Made by a program: the position numbers and the translations under genes. Positions 17,291-24,799 of a stretch of DNA of 64,000 nt are shown one piece after another. Numbering within the stretch: position 1 is the first letter of the stretch; each line of letters opens with the position of its first letter. The DNA is from Actinoplanes sp. SE50/110 (GTDB lineage Bacteria > Actinomycetota > Actinomycetes > Mycobacteriales > Micromonosporaceae): NCBI RefSeq assembly GCF_900119315.1, contig NZ_LT827010.1, positions 9,170,001-9,234,000 of the forward strand, in the 5' to 3' direction. The notes beneath the pieces were generated by a model, which was not told the DNA's origin, made no database searches, and worked only from the letters and a program-made list of their open reading frames with translations.

Positions 17291-17412
17291 GACATTCACC
17301 TCCTGTGGGCTATACGGCCACGGTCTTTCCGTGGCAGGAGGTCTTGTGCCGCACGCAGAAGAAAGCCGTGGGAACCATCACGCCCCACGGCGAACAGTCT
17401 GCGAACCGAGCC

Positions 17413-17441
17413 AGCATACCCAGGTCGGGTGCACAGCCCAA
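17413..17441 (-). promoter_or_regulatory. Probable rpsF operon promoter
   Basis: On the minus strand TTGGGC (17436-17441) and TATGCT (17413-17418) are separated by 17 bases. The pair lies just after the terminator of the upstream gene and about 120 bases before rpsF. Confidence 0.5.
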
Positions 17442-17442
17442 A

Positions 17443-17476
17443 ACGAAGACCCCGTCCGGGTGGACGGGGTCTTCGT
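17443..17476. terminator. Strong terminator between the surface protein gene and rpsF
   Basis: A perfect 15-bp stem (ACGAAGACCCCGTCC and its complement) closes a four-base loop. It separates minus-strand transcription of the 17587-18552 gene from the ribosomal operon. Confidence 0.88.
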
Positions 17477-17586
17477 GACGCAGAGCCGCGGGGCGTCCGG
17501 TCCGGTTCGTTGGGTGGGACCTGGGGAGGAACGACCACACCGATGAGGTGGACGCGGTCGCCCCGCGGAGCCTTACGACAAGAATC

Positions 17587-18552
17587 TTACGCCAGATTTG
17601 ACCGAGATGCACGTTGCGACACGATTGCCCGAATCGCGGCGGTCAGTACCCCCAGCACGCAGACGATCGCGGTGAGTCCGAGCAGACCGATCGGATGGGT
17701 GGTCCGCATCGGCCGGATCGCGGCCACCGGTTCCGCCGCCGGCTCGGTGAGGATGGGCGGCTCGGCTGCCGCGGGAGACTCCGCGGCGGGGGCGGTACCG
17801 GCCGGGGAGGCGGTCACCACCGCGGCGCGGTCCGCCGGAAGTACGGTCTTGCGCTCCCCCGGCGGCATGCCCGCGAATGTCGGTCCGCCCGCTACCGACG
17901 TACGCGATCCATCGTTTTTGACCTTCTGATCGGTATCCTGCCGCGGCGTTTCGCCGGCGGCGTGCACCTTGGCGGTCCGGCGCCGGTCCGGATCGCGGAC
18001 CCCGCGCGGGCCGGCTACCTGATGCGGGGGCCGGGACCCGGTGGCGTCGTCGTCCGGAAGGGCCGAGCCGGCCACCGACTGCCCCGCCGAGCCCGCGACG
18101 ATCGCCGGCAGCGTGCCGGCGTTCGAGCCGCCGGGCGCCGGGTCAGGCAGCGCCGAGGGGGTCGAGGGCACCGCGGTGACCAGCATCGGCACCGGGTCGT
18201 CCGAGCCGGCGCAGTCCGGGTCGAGGACCACCGGCGTGGTGCCGCGGCGGAACACCACCTCGGCGGCGCCGTTCTCCGGGATCACGCCACGCGGCGCGCC
18301 GGCCAGCTCCAGCCGGGCGTTGTGCCCGGTCCGGTTGACCACGTGCAGGGTGCTCTCGGCCGGCACCCGGAGTCTCTCCACGCTCGGCTTCGAGCCGCAG
18401 GACAGGCCCAGCATGCCACCGTCAAAGGTGACCCGGCGCGCCCCGGGTTCGAGCTGGTCGGCGTTCGCCGTGCCATTGGTGAGCAGCGGCACGCCGAAGA
18501 TCAGACCGCTGGCCACCAGCGCCGCCATCCGGTATCGGAACTGCCGCGACAT
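17587..18552 (-). CDS. Secreted, C-terminally anchored surface protein of unknown function
   Basis: The 321-residue protein starts MSRQFRYRMAALVASGLIFG, a signal peptide ending near ANA at residue 31. About residues 32-120 could be a small beta-rich domain with two cysteines (LSCGSK and LDPDCAGSD). The middle is Pro/Ala/Ser-rich, as in cell-wall-spanning stalks. The end has one membrane helix (IGLLGLTAIVCVLGVLTAAI) and basic residues. There is no LPxTG motif, so anchoring is by the helix. I do not recognise a function. It is isolated by a strong terminator and divergent from the endonuclease IV gene. Confidence 0.7.
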   Translation of the reverse strand: MSRQFRYRMAALVASGLIFGVPLLTNGTANADQLEPGARRVTFDGGMLGLSCGSKPSVERLRVPAESTLHVVNRTGHNARLELAGAPRGVIPENGAAEVVFRRGTTPVVLDPDCAGSDDPVPMLVTAVPSTPSALPDPAPGGSNAGTLPAIVAGSAGQSVAGSALPDDDATGSRPPHQVAGPRGVRDPDRRRTAKVHAAGETPRQDTDQKVKNDGSRTSVAGGPTFAGMPPGERKTVLPADRAAVVTASPAGTAPAAESPAAAEPPILTEPAAEPVAAIRPMRTTHPIGLLGLTAIVCVLGVLTAAIRAIVSQRASRSNLA

Positions 18553-18682
18553 CGACCATCTCCCCAGTACGTCACCGGCCGGGACCGGAATCGGTCAAAC
18601 GTGATCGATGGGGCTAACGACGCGTGGCGGAGCCCGGTGACGCTCGCCGGAAAGTGTCGGACCCGCGTCGTAGGCTCGTCCC

Positions 18683-19456
18683 ATGCGCATCGGAGCCCAT
18701 GTCGATTCCGCCGACCCGCTGGCCGAGGCCGCCGCCCGCGGCGCCGAGGCGGTGCAGTTCTTCCTGTCCGACCCGCAGAGCTACAAGAACCCGGCACCCC
18801 GTGCCGACGTCGAGCAGCTCCGCGCTTCCGAGGTGGACATCTACATCCACGCGCCCTACCGGCTGAACGTCGCCTCGCCCAACAACCGGATCCGCATCCC
18901 GAGCCGCAAGCTGCTGATGACGCATGCCCGCGCGGCCGCCGAGATCGGGGCGAAAGGGTTGATCGTGCACGGCGGCCACGTCGAGGGCGGCGATCTCACC
19001 GTCGGCTTCGACAACTGGCGCAAAGCCTTCGAGTACGCGGAGAAGGACGGCGGCCTCCCCCTCCCGATCCTGATCGAGAACACCGCGGGCGGCGACAACG
19101 CGTGCGCCCGACGGTTCGACGACCTGGCCCGGCTGTGGGACGCGGTCGGCTCGTTCGGGGCCGGTTTCTGCCTGGACACGTGCCACGCGTTCGCCGGCGG
19201 GGAGGACCTGACCGGCATCGTCGACCGGGTCAAGGCGATCACCGGGCGGATCGACCTGATCCACGCCAACGATTCCAAGGGTGGTTTCGACTCGGGCCAG
19301 GACCGGCACGACAACCTGGGGAGTGGGAAGATCGACCCCGAGTTGGTGGTCGCCGCCATCCGCGCCTCCGGGGCCACGGCCATTGTGGAGACTCCGGGCG
19401 GGGTGGCCGGGCAGAGCGCCGACATCGCCCTACTGCGGGAGCGGTCGGGCTCCTGA
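18683..19456 (+). CDS. Endonuclease IV-type AP endonuclease
   Basis: This 257-residue protein is a xylose-isomerase-like TIM barrel of the endonuclease IV (Nfo) family, which cleaves DNA 5' of abasic sites. Metal-ligand segments are visible: MRIGAHV, IYIHAPYRLN, LIVHGGHV, ILIENTAGG, FCLDTCHAFAGG, LIHANDSKGGFDSGQDRHDN and AIVETPGG, together covering the trinuclear zinc site. It is slightly shorter than E. coli Nfo. There is no Shine-Dalgarno; TAGGCT lies six bases before the ATG, so it is probably leaderless. The large membrane protein gene follows after 23 bases. Confidence 0.93.
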   Translation: MRIGAHVDSADPLAEAAARGAEAVQFFLSDPQSYKNPAPRADVEQLRASEVDIYIHAPYRLNVASPNNRIRIPSRKLLMTHARAAAEIGAKGLIVHGGHVEGGDLTVGFDNWRKAFEYAEKDGGLPLPILIENTAGGDNACARRFDDLARLWDAVGSFGAGFCLDTCHAFAGGEDLTGIVDRVKAITGRIDLIHANDSKGGFDSGQDRHDNLGSGKIDPELVVAAIRASGATAIVETPGGVAGQSADIALLRERSGS

Positions 19457-19479
19457 GATACCTGGGTCCGGGGAGGGTC

Positions 19480-22400
19480 ATGACCGAGCAGCCGCAACCG
19501 CTCTCGACCACATCCGCTGACGACGGCGCGGAAACGCCGGGGTCGGGGAAGCCGAGGAGGAAGCGACTTTTCGGGATCTTCGGGTCCAAGCGCGCCGACG
19601 AAAAGGGCGTGACTCCGTCGCCACCTGCACAACCGGCTTCGGCACCGGAGGGGAAACCGGCTCCGGCCCCGCTCCCGATCGCGTCGGAGCCGGCCACTTC
19701 GGGTGGCGCCGAGGCGATCAAGGATGTCGATGCGGCGGGGGACGGGAAAGCCGTCGGCGCAGCGGTGCCGGCGGCCGCCGAGGCCTCCGATCCGAAATCG
19801 GCCGATGCACCGGCTCCGGACGGGCCGGCGTCCGGACAAACCGAAAAGCGTGCTTCTTCAGCCGATGTCGCCGATGAAGCCGGGGCCGAGATCGCCGGAA
19901 AAGACGGGGACGGCAAGACCGACGAAAAACGCGCCGGGTCCGCGGACTCGACGGACCACAAGCACAGCGGCGGTACGCAGGAAGCGGACGGGACGGCCGC
20001 GAAGAGTGCCGCCGCGACTCCACAGGGGACGCGCAAGCGTAAGGAGCTGCCCGAGACGCGCCCACCCGGAGTGCCCCAGGACCCGTGGCGCGCATTCGCT
20101 GCCATCCCGGAGAAACCGCCCGGCCGGATCCGCCGCGGACTGCGGGCGACCGGGCGGTGGTTCATCCACGAATACCGGCTGGCGATCTACGCCTGCTCGC
20201 TGCTGGCGGTCGGGCTGACCTGGCCCACCCTGCGATATCCGCTGCACACCCTGCCGCACGACCTCGGCGACCCGTCCCGGCAGGCGTGGCAGGTCGCCTG
20301 GCTGGGGCACGTGCTGCGGACCAATCCCGTCAAGATCTGGCAGTCCAACGCGTACTTCCCGACCGGGGACAGCTTCGCCTACGGCGACAGCCTGCTGGGC
20401 TATGCGCCGGCCGGGCTGCTCGGCGCCGGGCCCGAGTCGGCGGTGCTGCGCTACAACATCCTCTTCGTGCTGGCCCACGCACTGCTGCTGTTCGGGGCGT
20501 ACGCGCTGGTGCGGCAGCTCGGCGCCCGGCCGACCGGGGCGGCGGTGGGGGCGGCCGCCTTCGCGTACGCGCCGTGGCGCCTTGCCCAGGAAGGGCACCT
20601 CGACATCGTGTCGGCGGGGGCCATCCCGCTGGCGCTGGCGCTGCTGGCCCGGGGGCACGGATGGTCGATCCGGTACGGGTTCCGGCCGGGGAAACGGCAC
20701 GCCGGGTGGGCGGCGCTGGGCTGGCTGGTGGCGGTCTGGCAGCTCAGTCTCGGCTTCTCGTTGGGGTTGCCGTTCGCCTTCGTGCTGGCGGCTGTGGTGC
20801 TGTTCATGCTGGTGGCGGTGCCGATCCGACGGCTGGTGCAGCGGCGCCGCCGGAAGAAGGCGGCGGCGCTCGCGGCAGCCACCGCGACGGCGGCGGGGGA
20901 GAGCGGCGTCGACACCGGCAAACCCGCCGTGTCCGGTGCGGAGGCCGCAGTCAGCAAGACCGCTGCGGACGGCAAGGATCCTTCAGGTGCCCAGGACTCC
21001 GCAGGTACCAAAGACTCTGCCGGTGCCAAGGACTCCGCCGGTACCAAACACTCTGCCGGTGCCAAGGACTCCGCAGGTTCCAAAGACTCTGCGGGTGCCA
21101 AAGACTCTGCCGGCGTTGAGGACCCTGCCGGCGTTAAGGACTCCGCTGGCGGCGAACATGCCCTGCCTGGCTCCGAGGCCGCGGGCGGCGAGAATCCCGC
21201 GACCGCGAAGGGACCCGCCAAGGCCACCGACATGCCCGCGGCCGACGAGAAGTCCGAAACGGGAGAAGATCCGGTTGAGGGCGGGGAGGTTCCGGCAGCT
21301 CCGGGTTTCGCCGCGGATGACAAGAAGGGCGCGGTTGCCAGCGAGGGTGTGACACTCGCGAAAACCGGCGTCAAGGCGGATGCGGTCGACAGGGAGCAGC
21401 CGGGGGCCGAGGACACGGCAGCGGGCGGCAGGGTCAAGGTCGCGTCCGCCGATGAGATCAAGGCCGATGGCGGTGACAAGGCCGGCTCGGATGCCAAGGC
21501 CGATGACGCCGGCAGGACCGATGACGCCGGCAAAGGCTCTGTCGGTGAGAAGGCCGCTGGCTCGACGACCGCCGGTGAGTCGGGGAAGGCCCCGGGCGTA
21601 GAGAATCCTGCCGAGACGGAGAAGGCCCCGGAGGCGAAGCAGCCTGCCGGGGCGGAGAAGGCCGCAGGCGCGGCAACAGGCGCTGAGGCGGGGAATGCCG
21701 CGGAGGCGGGCGCGGAGGGCAAGAAAGACACCGGGGCTGAGGCGGGCGGCGCGAGGAAGACGGCTGAGGACGGCAAAGACGCTGAAGCCGGCAAGAACGC
21801 TGAAGCCGGCAAGAACGCTGAAGCCGGGACGAAGGACGCCGGGGCCGGGAAGGACGCCGGAGCCGGGACGAAGGACGTCGGTAAGCGTCGCGGTAGGCGG
21901 GCTGGAGCGGGCGGGCGGCGCAGGCGGCGGGGGGCGCGGCATCGGAAGGAGAATGCCCGGCCCAGCCACGCGGTGCTCGGATGGCGGCTTCTGCTGGCCG
22001 ACTTCCTCGGCGTACTGCTGTTCGCCGGGATGGGTGTGGTCCTCGCCATCCCGTATCTGCGGGTGCCGGACGTGCCGGAGCGGTGGAAGCAGATCGGGCT
22101 GCTCTCGCCGCCGGTGCGCAGCCTGCTGATCGGGCCCGCCGAGTCGCGGATCTGGGGGACGGCGCACGCCACCCCGCGCGGTTCGCTCGGTGCGGCGGCG
22201 GAGATGTCGCTGCTTCCCGGGTTCATGCTGTACGCGCTGGCACTGGCCGGGCTGATCTTCTCGATCTGGCGGTGGCGGCAGCGGCTGTTCCTGATCCTCG
22301 GACTGGCCGTGGCGATGATCCTGACGCTGGGCACGACATTCTTCGCCGGCCGCTGGACGTACCTTCCGCTGTTCGGGCATTTGCCGGCCTCGTTCGACCT

Positions 22401-22959
22401 GCTGGTGCCCGGCCGGCTGATGATCTGGGTGACGCTGGTGCTGGCGATCCTGGCGGCCGGGGCGGTCGACGAGTTCGTCCGGCGAATCGACCACTTCGCC
22501 GCGCAGCGGACCCCGCCGTGGCCGAGCCCCTGGTTGCGCCTGGCCACCCTCGTACCGTTGCTGCTCGTGATCCTCGAGGGCTGGAACGCGACCGCGCACC
22601 CGGTGGCCCCGGCCCAGCCGGCCGCGATGCGGACCGTGGGTGGCCCCCTGCTGGTGCTGCCGACGGCCGAGGTCACCGATCAGACCGTGCAGCTCTGGAC
22701 CACCTCGCGCTATCAGCAGGTGGCCAACGGCGGCGGCCGGGTCGCGGCGGTCCGCCAGGCGGAGATGCGTGGAAAGGTCGCCTCGTTCCCCGATCTGACC
22801 AGCATCGAATATCTGCGGTCGAACAAGATCAGCACGGTGCTGCTGATCCGTTCCGAGGTCGCCGGCACGCCATGGGAGCAGGCCGGCGATCTGCCGGTCG
22901 ACTCGCTCGGCATCCGCCGCGAGGACCTGCCCGACGCCGTGGTCTTCCACCTGGACTGA
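19480..22959 (+). CDS. GT-C-like membrane glycosyltransferase with a large low-complexity insertion
   Basis: 1,159 residues start at an ATG with a GGGAGGG ribosome site. Residues 1-200 are Ala/Asp/Lys-rich and disordered. The first membrane helix starts near 231, and the adjacent loop (LPHDLGDPSRQAWQVAWLGH, then SNAYFPTGDSFAYGDSLLGY) has the form of the acceptor/donor loop of GT-C enzymes. After about six helices, residues 467-827 are a charged, repeat-built insertion (KDSAGAKDSAG, then GKNAEAGKNAEAG). A second helix bundle follows, then a soluble tail ending LPDAVVFHLD. It is likely a transfer enzyme using a polyprenyl-linked sugar; the substrate is unknown. The gene follows endonuclease IV by 23 bases and ends at a shared terminator. 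Confidence 0.75.
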   Translation: MTEQPQPLSTTSADDGAETPGSGKPRRKRLFGIFGSKRADEKGVTPSPPAQPASAPEGKPAPAPLPIASEPATSGGAEAIKDVDAAGDGKAVGAAVPAAAEASDPKSADAPAPDGPASGQTEKRASSADVADEAGAEIAGKDGDGKTDEKRAGSADSTDHKHSGGTQEADGTAAKSAAATPQGTRKRKELPETRPPGVPQDPWRAFAAIPEKPPGRIRRGLRATGRWFIHEYRLAIYACSLLAVGLTWPTLRYPLHTLPHDLGDPSRQAWQVAWLGHVLRTNPVKIWQSNAYFPTGDSFAYGDSLLGYAPAGLLGAGPESAVLRYNILFVLAHALLLFGAYALVRQLGARPTGAAVGAAAFAYAPWRLAQEGHLDIVSAGAIPLALALLARGHGWSIRYGFRPGKRHAGWAALGWLVAVWQLSLGFSLGLPFAFVLAAVVLFMLVAVPIRRLVQRRRRKKAAALAAATATAAGESGVDTGKPAVSGAEAAVSKTAADGKDPSGAQDSAGTKDSAGAKDSAGTKHSAGAKDSAGSKDSAGAKDSAGVEDPAGVKDSAGGEHALPGSEAAGGENPATAKGPAKATDMPAADEKSETGEDPVEGGEVPAAPGFAADDKKGAVASEGVTLAKTGVKADAVDREQPGAEDTAAGGRVKVASADEIKADGGDKAGSDAKADDAGRTDDAGKGSVGEKAAGSTTAGESGKAPGVENPAETEKAPEAKQPAGAEKAAGAATGAEAGNAAEAGAEGKKDTGAEAGGARKTAEDGKDAEAGKNAEAGKNAEAGTKDAGAGKDAGAGTKDVGKRRGRRAGAGGRRRRRGARHRKENARPSHAVLGWRLLLADFLGVLLFAGMGVVLAIPYLRVPDVPERWKQIGLLSPPVRSLLIGPAESRIWGTAHATPRGSLGAAAEMSLLPGFMLYALALAGLIFSIWRWRQRLFLILGLAVAMILTLGTTFFAGRWTYLPLFGHLPASFDLLVPGRLMIWVTLVLAILAAGAVDEFVRRIDHFAAQRTPPWPSPWLRLATLVPLLLVILEGWNATAHPVAPAQPAAMRTVGGPLLVLPTAEVTDQTVQLWTTSRYQQVANGGGRVAAVRQAEMRGKVASFPDLTSIEYLRSNKISTVLLIRSEVAGTPWEQAGDLPVDSLGIRREDLPDAVVFHLD
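20974..21156. repeat. 18-base coding minisatellite
   Basis: About nine units of aaggactccgccggtgcc and variants encode KDSAGA/T/S. They sit in the insertion of the GT-C-like protein. The change pattern (gcc/gca, act/tcc) shows mixed synonymous and non-synonymous drift. Confidence 0.88.
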
Positions 22960-23018
22960 CCGGCCCCGGCAGAGCCGGACCGGCGCGCCGCAGAACCGAA
23001 CGACCGGATTCCGCCGGA

Positions 23019-23106
23019 GCGAGAGTGGGCGCCACACAACGAGAGAGCGGGCGCCACACAACGAGAGAGCGGGCGCCACACAACGAGAGAGCGGGCGCCG
23101 CAGGAC
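23019..23106. repeat. Four 22-base tandem repeats
   Basis: Units of gagagagcgggcgccacacaac begin at 23019, 23041, 23063 and 23085. The outer two are slightly degenerate and the central two identical. They lie between two convergent membrane protein genes, just before the shared terminator. No spacers, so not a CRISPR array. Confidence 0.9.
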
Positions 23107-23114
23107 GAAAAGAA

Positions 23115-23140
23115 CGGGGCGCACCTGACGGTGCGCCCCG
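23115..23140. terminator. Bidirectional terminator
   Basis: An 11-bp perfect stem (CGGGGCGCACC and its complement) with loop TGAC sits 14 bases from the stop of the minus-strand gene and serves both convergent genes. Confidence 0.88.
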
Positions 23141-23154
23141 CTCCATGAGGATTG

Positions 23155-24672
23155 CTAGGCCTTCATGACGACCGGGTCGTCCGGGGGCACCAGCTCGACC
23201 GGCCCGGTCGGCTTGATCAAGCCGAAGCCGAGCCGCATCCGCTCGATCCACGGCGCGTCCGGCCCGTCCAGCTCGCCGGCGTCCGGATCCGCCCCGCCGT
23301 AGGTCTGCCGGACGACGTCCAGCTCGGGCCGCCAGATCTCACGGATCACCAGGCCGCACAGGACCGCCACGGTGATCAGGCGCAGCGCGGAGGCCAGCAC
23401 GAACGTGCCCTCGGGGATGACCGGCTTGCCGCCGGCACCGATCAGCTCGGCGTAGAAGGCGGCGAAGTACCCGATCTCGGCCACCGTCCAGGCCAGGATC
23501 GCCCCCCACTTGGGCCGGGCCAACACCACCAGCGGCAGCAGCCAGAGCACGTACTGCTGCGACCACACCTTGCTGGTCAGCAGGAAGAACGCGACGACCA
23601 GGAACGCCATCTGGGCCAGCCGCGGCGGCTTCGGGGCGAGCAGCCCGACCGCCACGAGCGCGAGGCAGGCCAGCCCGAACAGCGCGTAGGTCACCCAGTT
23701 CAGGGTGGGGACGTGGTCGCTGAGCCACTGGAACGGGCCCTGGTCGCCGGCCGCCCCGCTCTTCCACTTGCCGTCCAGGTATCGCCCGACGTACCAGAGT
23801 GTGCCCCAGTCCACCGGGCGTTCCGAGTTGAGCCGGAAGAACTTGAGCCAGGCCTCGTGATGCCAGTACCAGACCGGGAAGTTGACCACCGCCCACGCGG
23901 CGACCGTTCCGAGCGCCGCTTCCACGAACGCCCGGATCCGTCCGCTGCGCATCGCCAGCACCAGCAGCGGCCCGAGCAGGAACAGCGGCCACAGTTTGGC
24001 CGCCGCGCCCAGCCCGAGGAGGATGCCGGCCCAGGCCGGCTGCCGGCGCACCCACAGGTACAGCCCGACGGCGGCAAACCCGATGGCCAGGAAGTCCCAG
24101 TTGACCGTTGCGGTGACCAGCAGGATGGGGGAGAGCGCGAAGATCGCCGCATCCCATGGTCGTCGCCGGCGGAGGGCGAGCAGGACCGCCGCGGTGGCGA
24201 CCGCCAGGATCGACAGGATCAGCGCGTTGATGTTGTAGAACCAGCTGCCCTGATTGATCTTCGTGTTCTGCGTCGTCCCGTACCAGTGCACCGGCAGCCC
24301 GATCGCGCCCATGAAGTAGCCGGTGACGACCGGGTACTCCACCTCATGGCCGACGTAGGGCACCTGGCCGTCGCTGAGCCCTTCGGCGTAGTACAGGGCC
24401 AGCACGTCGGTGTAGCAGAACCGGGTGTACTGCATGTTCTTCTGCCAGTCGCCGCTCATGCAGGGCGACTTCTGCACCCAGGACAGCGCCAGGATCAGGC
24501 AGGTGAGGGCCAGGACGAACCGCGGGGCGGTCCAGAATCGGTGGGGCCGGGCGTCCGGGCGGGTCGCATGCGAGCCCAGCGGCCCGCCGATGATCTGCGA
24601 CAGTCCCCGCACGAAACCGTCCGAGGTCGCGCTCGGGACGTCGGGCCGGTCGGTGGACGGTTGCGCGCTCAT
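23155..24672 (-). CDS. GT87-like (DUF2029) membrane glycosyltransferase next to ponA
   Basis: The 505-residue protein has about ten hydrophobic helices starting at PRFVLALTCLILALSWVQ. After the first helix comes GDWQKNMQYTRFCYTDVLALYYAEGLSDGQVPYVGHEVEYP, the acidic periplasmic loop typical of the GT87 family. The closest well-known relative by position and type is Mycobacterium tuberculosis Rv0051, also next to the class A PBP gene. The association with peptidoglycan synthesis suggests a cell-envelope glycan role; the donor and acceptor are unknown. It is downstream of ponA but separated from it by a hairpin. Confidence 0.82.
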   Translation of the reverse strand: MSAQPSTDRPDVPSATSDGFVRGLSQIIGGPLGSHATRPDARPHRFWTAPRFVLALTCLILALSWVQKSPCMSGDWQKNMQYTRFCYTDVLALYYAEGLSDGQVPYVGHEVEYPVVTGYFMGAIGLPVHWYGTTQNTKINQGSWFYNINALILSILAVATAAVLLALRRRRPWDAAIFALSPILLVTATVNWDFLAIGFAAVGLYLWVRRQPAWAGILLGLGAAAKLWPLFLLGPLLVLAMRSGRIRAFVEAALGTVAAWAVVNFPVWYWHHEAWLKFFRLNSERPVDWGTLWYVGRYLDGKWKSGAAGDQGPFQWLSDHVPTLNWVTYALFGLACLALVAVGLLAPKPPRLAQMAFLVVAFFLLTSKVWSQQYVLWLLPLVVLARPKWGAILAWTVAEIGYFAAFYAELIGAGGKPVIPEGTFVLASALRLITVAVLCGLVIREIWRPELDVVRQTYGGADPDAGELDGPDAPWIERMRLGFGLIKPTGPVELVPPDDPVVMKA

Positions 24673-24749
24673 GTCTTGGCATCATGCCGCATGAAGCCCG
24701 GAGATCGGACCTCACCCGGACGCGGCGCACCGAGTGGACCGGAACAGAA

Positions 24750-24782
24750 GACGGCGCCCACCTCGATGAGGTGGGCGCCGTC
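24750..24782. terminator. Terminator after the class A PBP gene
   Basis: A 15-bp perfect stem (GACGGCGCCCACCTC and complement) with a three-base loop lies 18 bases beyond the ponA-type stop. Confidence 0.88.
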
Positions 24783-24799
24783 GTCAGTCGGTCAGGACA

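Noticed and set aside
23019..23106. Possible CRISPR array
   Set aside because: Units are contiguous with no spacers and no cas genes are present; it is a tandem repeat.
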